Source of the DNA: Planctomycetaceae bacterium UBA6172 | GTDB taxonomy: Bacteria; Planctomycetota; Planctomycetia; Pirellulales; Pirellulaceae | Length of the DNA: 6,800 bases | Assembly (NCBI GenBank): GCA_002422955.1 | Contig: DITY01000332.1 | Coordinates: forward strand, 1 to 6,800 | Direction of reading: 5' to 3' | In this document: positions 3,896 to 6,800 of the stretch, one piece after another | Position numbering within the stretch: the stretch's first letter is position 1 | How the letters are laid out: each line of letters begins with the position of its first letter | Position numbers and translations under genes: made by a program | The notes under the pieces: generated by a model | The model's input: the letters and a program-made list of their open reading frames with translations, nothing else | Databases searched by the model: none | What the model was told of the DNA's origin: nothing

Positions 3896-5872
3896 ATGCG
3901 TCGTCTCGCTTTGACATCGGCTCTCGTCTGGTTCGCGGCCCTGCTGCCCGGCGACGCGTTCGGACAGGCTAGCCCCGCGCGGTTATGGCAGGACGCGTCA
4001 GGCAAGTTTCAAGTCCGCGCGGTGTTGATCGACCAGACCGAGACGGCGGTGCGACTGCGAACCGACGACGGTCGTCAGCTCACGGTCCCGATCACACGAC
4101 TGGGACCGGCCGATCAGCAGTATCTCCGATCGCTGACCGCGCCGACCGACAACCCGTTCGCTGGCGGAGAGCCGGTTACCGGGGCCGCCGTGCCCGCGCG
4201 CCCCGCCACCCCGGCCGCTGGAGGTCTCAGGGCGTTGCCCGAATCGGCGTCAGCGGGTGACGTGTTGGCGTTGCCCGGGACGGGAAACACGCTCGACTTG
4301 GCCACGGCCGCGGCCAAGCCTTTTGTGGTCGATCCGGAAGTTCAGCCACTGGAAATTCCATCGGTTGTAATCCAGGTCACCCCAGTCGATGCCTACGACA
4401 AGGTCTCGCCTCCGATCCTGACCGAACCCGCAGCTGCCGTGGCGTTGGTCTCGATCGGCCGTAACGTTTCGGGGCGTCCTCAAGAAACTCGCGGGCGAAT
4501 TTATGCGGCTAATTTGAAGGGCAACTCCTGCGACTTGGTGTGGGACCAACCCCAAGCCGTGAAGGTTTTGGGGCATGATGCCGCGACCGGACGGACCTTG
4601 ATCGTCGATCAGCTCGACCAGTTCCAACGCGGCGGGGAATTGCTGATGCTCGAGGGCCTGGCAACCGGTCAATCACGAACGCTGTACCGCCGGTCGTTAC
4701 CGGGGGCGGGGAAGCCGGGGTTCGCGCCCCAAGTCGAATGGGCCAGTCTGTTGTCCGGATCACACGTCGCGGCGGTCGTCGATGGGTCGCTGCTGCTGTG
4801 GGACATGCCGGCCGCGCGGCTGATCTATCGGGTGGAGCAGGTTGGGGCGAACCCGCCGCCGAGCCTGAGTCATGGCGGGACCTATCTGGCGATCCCGACC
4901 GCTGGCGGGGCCACGATCATCGAGACGGCGACGGGCGAAGTCTGCGGTACCGCTTCGATGGGCGGATTGCTCAAGCCGGGCGTCGCCTTTCATCCCAACG
5001 GGCGGTTGCTCTTGCTTTGCGCGGGTAACCGCTACGTCGTCTGGGATTGCCAGCAACAGGCCGTGCTGAGTGAAGCGACCACCACCGAACAGCTCGGAAG
5101 CCACCCGCTGAACTGGATCGGGCCCAAAATGTTCCGCTCGCAATTGGGCGATGCTGTGCATGTCGAGCTCGGGATGTCGATTTGGAAATACTCCACGCCA
5201 TCCGCGACCGACCCGGTCATCTCGGGCAACCACATGCTGCTGGCGACCACGTCCAGCGCGTGCCAAATCGTCGGCGTGCCCCTGCCGCATCCGTCCGCCG
5301 ACAAGTCGTTGGAACAGTTGCTGCGGGCTGGCGATTCCGCGATGCTGGTTCGCCCCGGCACCGAAGTCGCGATCGCGATCGAGCCGACCGTCGATGGCGT
5401 CGACCTGCAACAGGTCATCGATTCGCTCTCCGAGTCGGTCGCGAAGGCGGGTTGGACGGTGGCCAACCGGGCTGAGATCACGTTGGTCGCCAAGATCGGA
5501 CGCGGCGAGACGCAGCAATTGAACTTTCGCTCCCTGGGCGGAGGCGACCGGACCGTCAGCACCGCGACGTTGACACCCTTTACGGCCGAACTGGAGATCC
5601 GTCGCGGCAGTGACGTCTTGTGGCGTCGGTCGACGACCAATCACATCCCGCCGATGTTGCGACTGAAGGAAGGCGAGACGGTCCAGGATGCTGTTAAAAA
5701 CTACGAAAAGCCCGATGCGGGATTCTTCGCGTTGTTGCAATTGCCGCCCCGCATTCCCAAACCCGAAATCAGCCAGCAGGTCGGGCGTAGCATGCTCAAG
5801 GATGGCCAGTGGCAAGACCTCAACACCGCCACGCCCCCGGCCGGCCGCGGCCCGCTGCGCCGTCGCCGCTGA
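3896..5872 (+). CDS. Secreted SHD1-domain protein with WD40-like repeats (658 aa)
   Basis: The start at 3896 gives a clear signal peptide: MRRLALTSALVWFAALL, then an AFG-QA cleavage region near residue 23. An in-frame ATG at 3680 would bury this inside a low-quality extension, so it is rejected. Residues 28-78 (RLWQDASGKFQVRAVLI, then VRLRTDDGRQLTVPITRL, then DQQYL) are an SLA1-homology (SHD1) domain, a small module abundant in planctomycete exported proteins. Residues about 280-390 contain WD40-like blades (VVDGSLLLWDM; VAFHPNGRLLLLCAGNRYVVWDC), suggesting a beta-propeller spanning roughly 170-430. Residues about 470-640 form a further domain I cannot name (LLRAGDSAMLVRPG, then LPPRIPKPEISQQVGRSML). 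The tail is basic (GRGPLRRRR). It is probably a periplasmic or surface protein with a binding role; the partner is unknown. There is no strong Shine-Dalgarno, only GAGA near the start. Confidence 0.88.
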   Translation: MRRLALTSALVWFAALLPGDAFGQASPARLWQDASGKFQVRAVLIDQTETAVRLRTDDGRQLTVPITRLGPADQQYLRSLTAPTDNPFAGGEPVTGAAVPARPATPAAGGLRALPESASAGDVLALPGTGNTLDLATAAAKPFVVDPEVQPLEIPSVVIQVTPVDAYDKVSPPILTEPAAAVALVSIGRNVSGRPQETRGRIYAANLKGNSCDLVWDQPQAVKVLGHDAATGRTLIVDQLDQFQRGGELLMLEGLATGQSRTLYRRSLPGAGKPGFAPQVEWASLLSGSHVAAVVDGSLLLWDMPAARLIYRVEQVGANPPPSLSHGGTYLAIPTAGGATIIETATGEVCGTASMGGLLKPGVAFHPNGRLLLLCAGNRYVVWDCQQQAVLSEATTTEQLGSHPLNWIGPKMFRSQLGDAVHVELGMSIWKYSTPSATDPVISGNHMLLATTSSACQIVGVPLPHPSADKSLEQLLRAGDSAMLVRPGTEVAIAIEPTVDGVDLQQVIDSLSESVAKAGWTVANRAEITLVAKIGRGETQQLNFRSLGGGDRTVSTATLTPFTAELEIRRGSDVLWRRSTTNHIPPMLRLKEGETVQDAVKNYEKPDAGFFALLQLPPRIPKPEISQQVGRSMLKDGQWQDLNTATPPAGRGPLRRRR

Positions 5873-5889
5873 GCCAGCTTCGATCAACC

Positions 5890-5925
5890 GGCTGAAGCAC
5901 GGCCGAAGCACAAGCCGACTGAAGC
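5890..5925 (+). repeat. Short tandem repeat after the SHD1 gene
   Basis: GGCTGAAGCAC (5890-5900) is followed directly by GGCCGAAGCAC (5901-5911), and a degenerate third copy retains CTGAAGC (5919-5925). The outer CGGCT/AGCCG can pair weakly. No terminator with a T-run is seen after the stop at 5872. The remainder of the gap to 6141 contains no convincing gene or promoter. Confidence 0.4.
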
Positions 5926-6141
5926 CATGTGGCGGTGGAACGGGCTCTGCCTGCGCTGGCCGTCTGGGTCTCCTTGGTCCGCAAAGTCGACGCGAATTGC
6001 CTTAACGCCCTGGGCGGCACATGTGGAACACCCGAGCCTGCAGAATCTTCGGATTAGGCCGATCGGATCCATTGAACCGCCTGCGACGATCGAAGGAATG
6101 ACTGATCCGTTGCGATTTCGATTTCAGTCGAGGCCTTTCCA

Positions 6142-6800
6142 ATGCTTCACCGCATGATCCGCTGCGTAGGTCTGATCCTGCTGGGCATTTCGGTCCCCCT
6201 CGCCAAGGCTGAGGAAGCCATTCTTGCGGCCGTCGATCAATACGATCAGCGAGTCGCGGAGCTGGAGGCGGCGGTGAGCGACCTCCAAAAATCCCGAGTC
6301 CGGGCAGTGGACAGAGCAACGGATCAGCCGGCGCTGTATGTCGGCTACACGTTTTTGTTCAGCAAGCTGCACTACAAAGAGTCGTTTCAGGCTACGGTCT
6401 CGGACTTCGCCACGGGGACGATGGAGTTGGTCCCTTTCGAGGGCGAGTACGAATTGACCCCGCGGGTCTGGATCGGCTTGCGGGCTGCCAATGGCATCGG
6501 AGTTCGCGGCAGCTACTGGAGCTTCGATCACGCGGGCGATGATTTGAACCTGGCAAGCAACGGGGTTCGTATCCCTGCCGCAACCTCCACATCGGTGATC
6601 TTTCCCGCCCTGATCGTCGCCCCTTTCCCGGGCGACCGTTTGTCGGTGGGTACGTCGATGGAAGCTACCACCTTCGATCTCGAAGGAACCTACGACGTCC
6701 GATTGAGACGTGCCGAGGCGACGCTGGGCGCGGGCCTGCGCTACGCGAACACAGACCAAGCTTACGACGCGACGGTCATCCCGGGACCAGTTCCCGGGGC
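6142..6800 (+). CDS. Outer-membrane beta-barrel protein, Lpg1974-like (partial, runs off right edge)
   Basis: 219 residues are visible. The start at 6142 has GAGG 8 bases upstream; Met5 at 6154 is an alternative. Residues 1-23 (RMIRCVGLILLGISVPLAKA) are a signal peptide with an AKA-EE cleavage site. Residues 25-55 (AVDQYDQRVAELEAAVSDLQ) look like a short coiled coil. From residue 65 the chain alternates in amphipathic beta strands with turns: ALYVGYTFLFSKL, then LTPRVWIGLRAANGIGVRGSYWSFDHAG, then TTFDLEGTYDVRLRRAEATLGAGLRYANTDQAY. The PRVWxGxR, GxRxxYWxFDH and DLEGTYDVRL...GGLRYA pattern is what I recall of the Legionella Lpg1974 pore-forming outer-membrane family, which is expanded in planctomycetes. 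The C-terminal strands lie outside the window. Expected role: porin-like channel or surface barrel. The barrel call is firm; the family name is from memory. Confidence 0.78.
   Translation, partial: MLHRMIRCVGLILLGISVPLAKAEEAILAAVDQYDQRVAELEAAVSDLQKSRVRAVDRATDQPALYVGYTFLFSKLHYKESFQATVSDFATGTMELVPFEGEYELTPRVWIGLRAANGIGVRGSYWSFDHAGDDLNLASNGVRIPAATSTSVIFPALIVAPFPGDRLSVGTSMEATTFDLEGTYDVRLRRAEATLGAGLRYANTDQAYDATVIPGPVPG

Noticed and set aside
4760..5911. Long minus-strand ORF of 383 aa
   Set aside because: It is antisense to the SHD1/WD40-like gene, has low-complexity Arg-rich composition, no domain and no ribosome site; a high-G+C shadow.
5927..6157. Plus-strand 76-aa ORF before the outer-membrane protein gene
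   Set aside because: Trp/Arg/Ser-rich composition, no ribosome site, and it overlaps the well-supported start at 6142.

Overview
The window suggests a planctomycete chromosome. The evidence is a high G+C content, an SHD1-domain secreted protein with WD40-like repeats, a porin resembling the Lpg1974 outer-membrane family, and a tyrosine recombinase with the sequence signature I associate with planctomycete integrases (GINCGxG and FYxLRHT boxes). The taxon is inferred from protein style, not from a marker gene.

Positions 1 to about 3500 hold the end of an integrative element with every gene on the minus strand. Reading away from the chromosomal junction, the order is: integrase (start 3367); a 154-residue unknown ORF coupled to it by an ATGA overlap; a strong terminator (1676-1703); a repeat-rich control region (1594-1655); a small excisionase-like HTH protein; a 186-residue unknown protein; a hairpin and a direct-repeat pair; and the zinc-finger N-terminus of a primase that leaves the window at the left edge. 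An int / HTH / primase layout of this kind resembles phage satellites and other small integrative islands. No capsid, packaging or conjugation gene is visible.

Positions 3368-3561 separate the integrase from an intact tRNA-Arg(TCT) at 3562-3635. This stretch carries five copies of CGGGTGTAG. Two of them form a perfect 13-bp inverted repeat around a 7-bp spacer, which looks like a recombinase or repressor binding array. The element lies on the 5' side of the tRNA, which is not the usual arrangement for tRNA-targeting integrases. Where the true att junction lies cannot be decided here, because the left end of the element is outside the window.

Positions 3636-6800 look like host chromosome, plus strand: an SHD1/WD40-like exported protein (3896-5872), then the first 219 residues of an outer-membrane beta-barrel protein (6142 to the right edge). 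The two intergenic gaps of about 260-270 bases hold no convincing gene.
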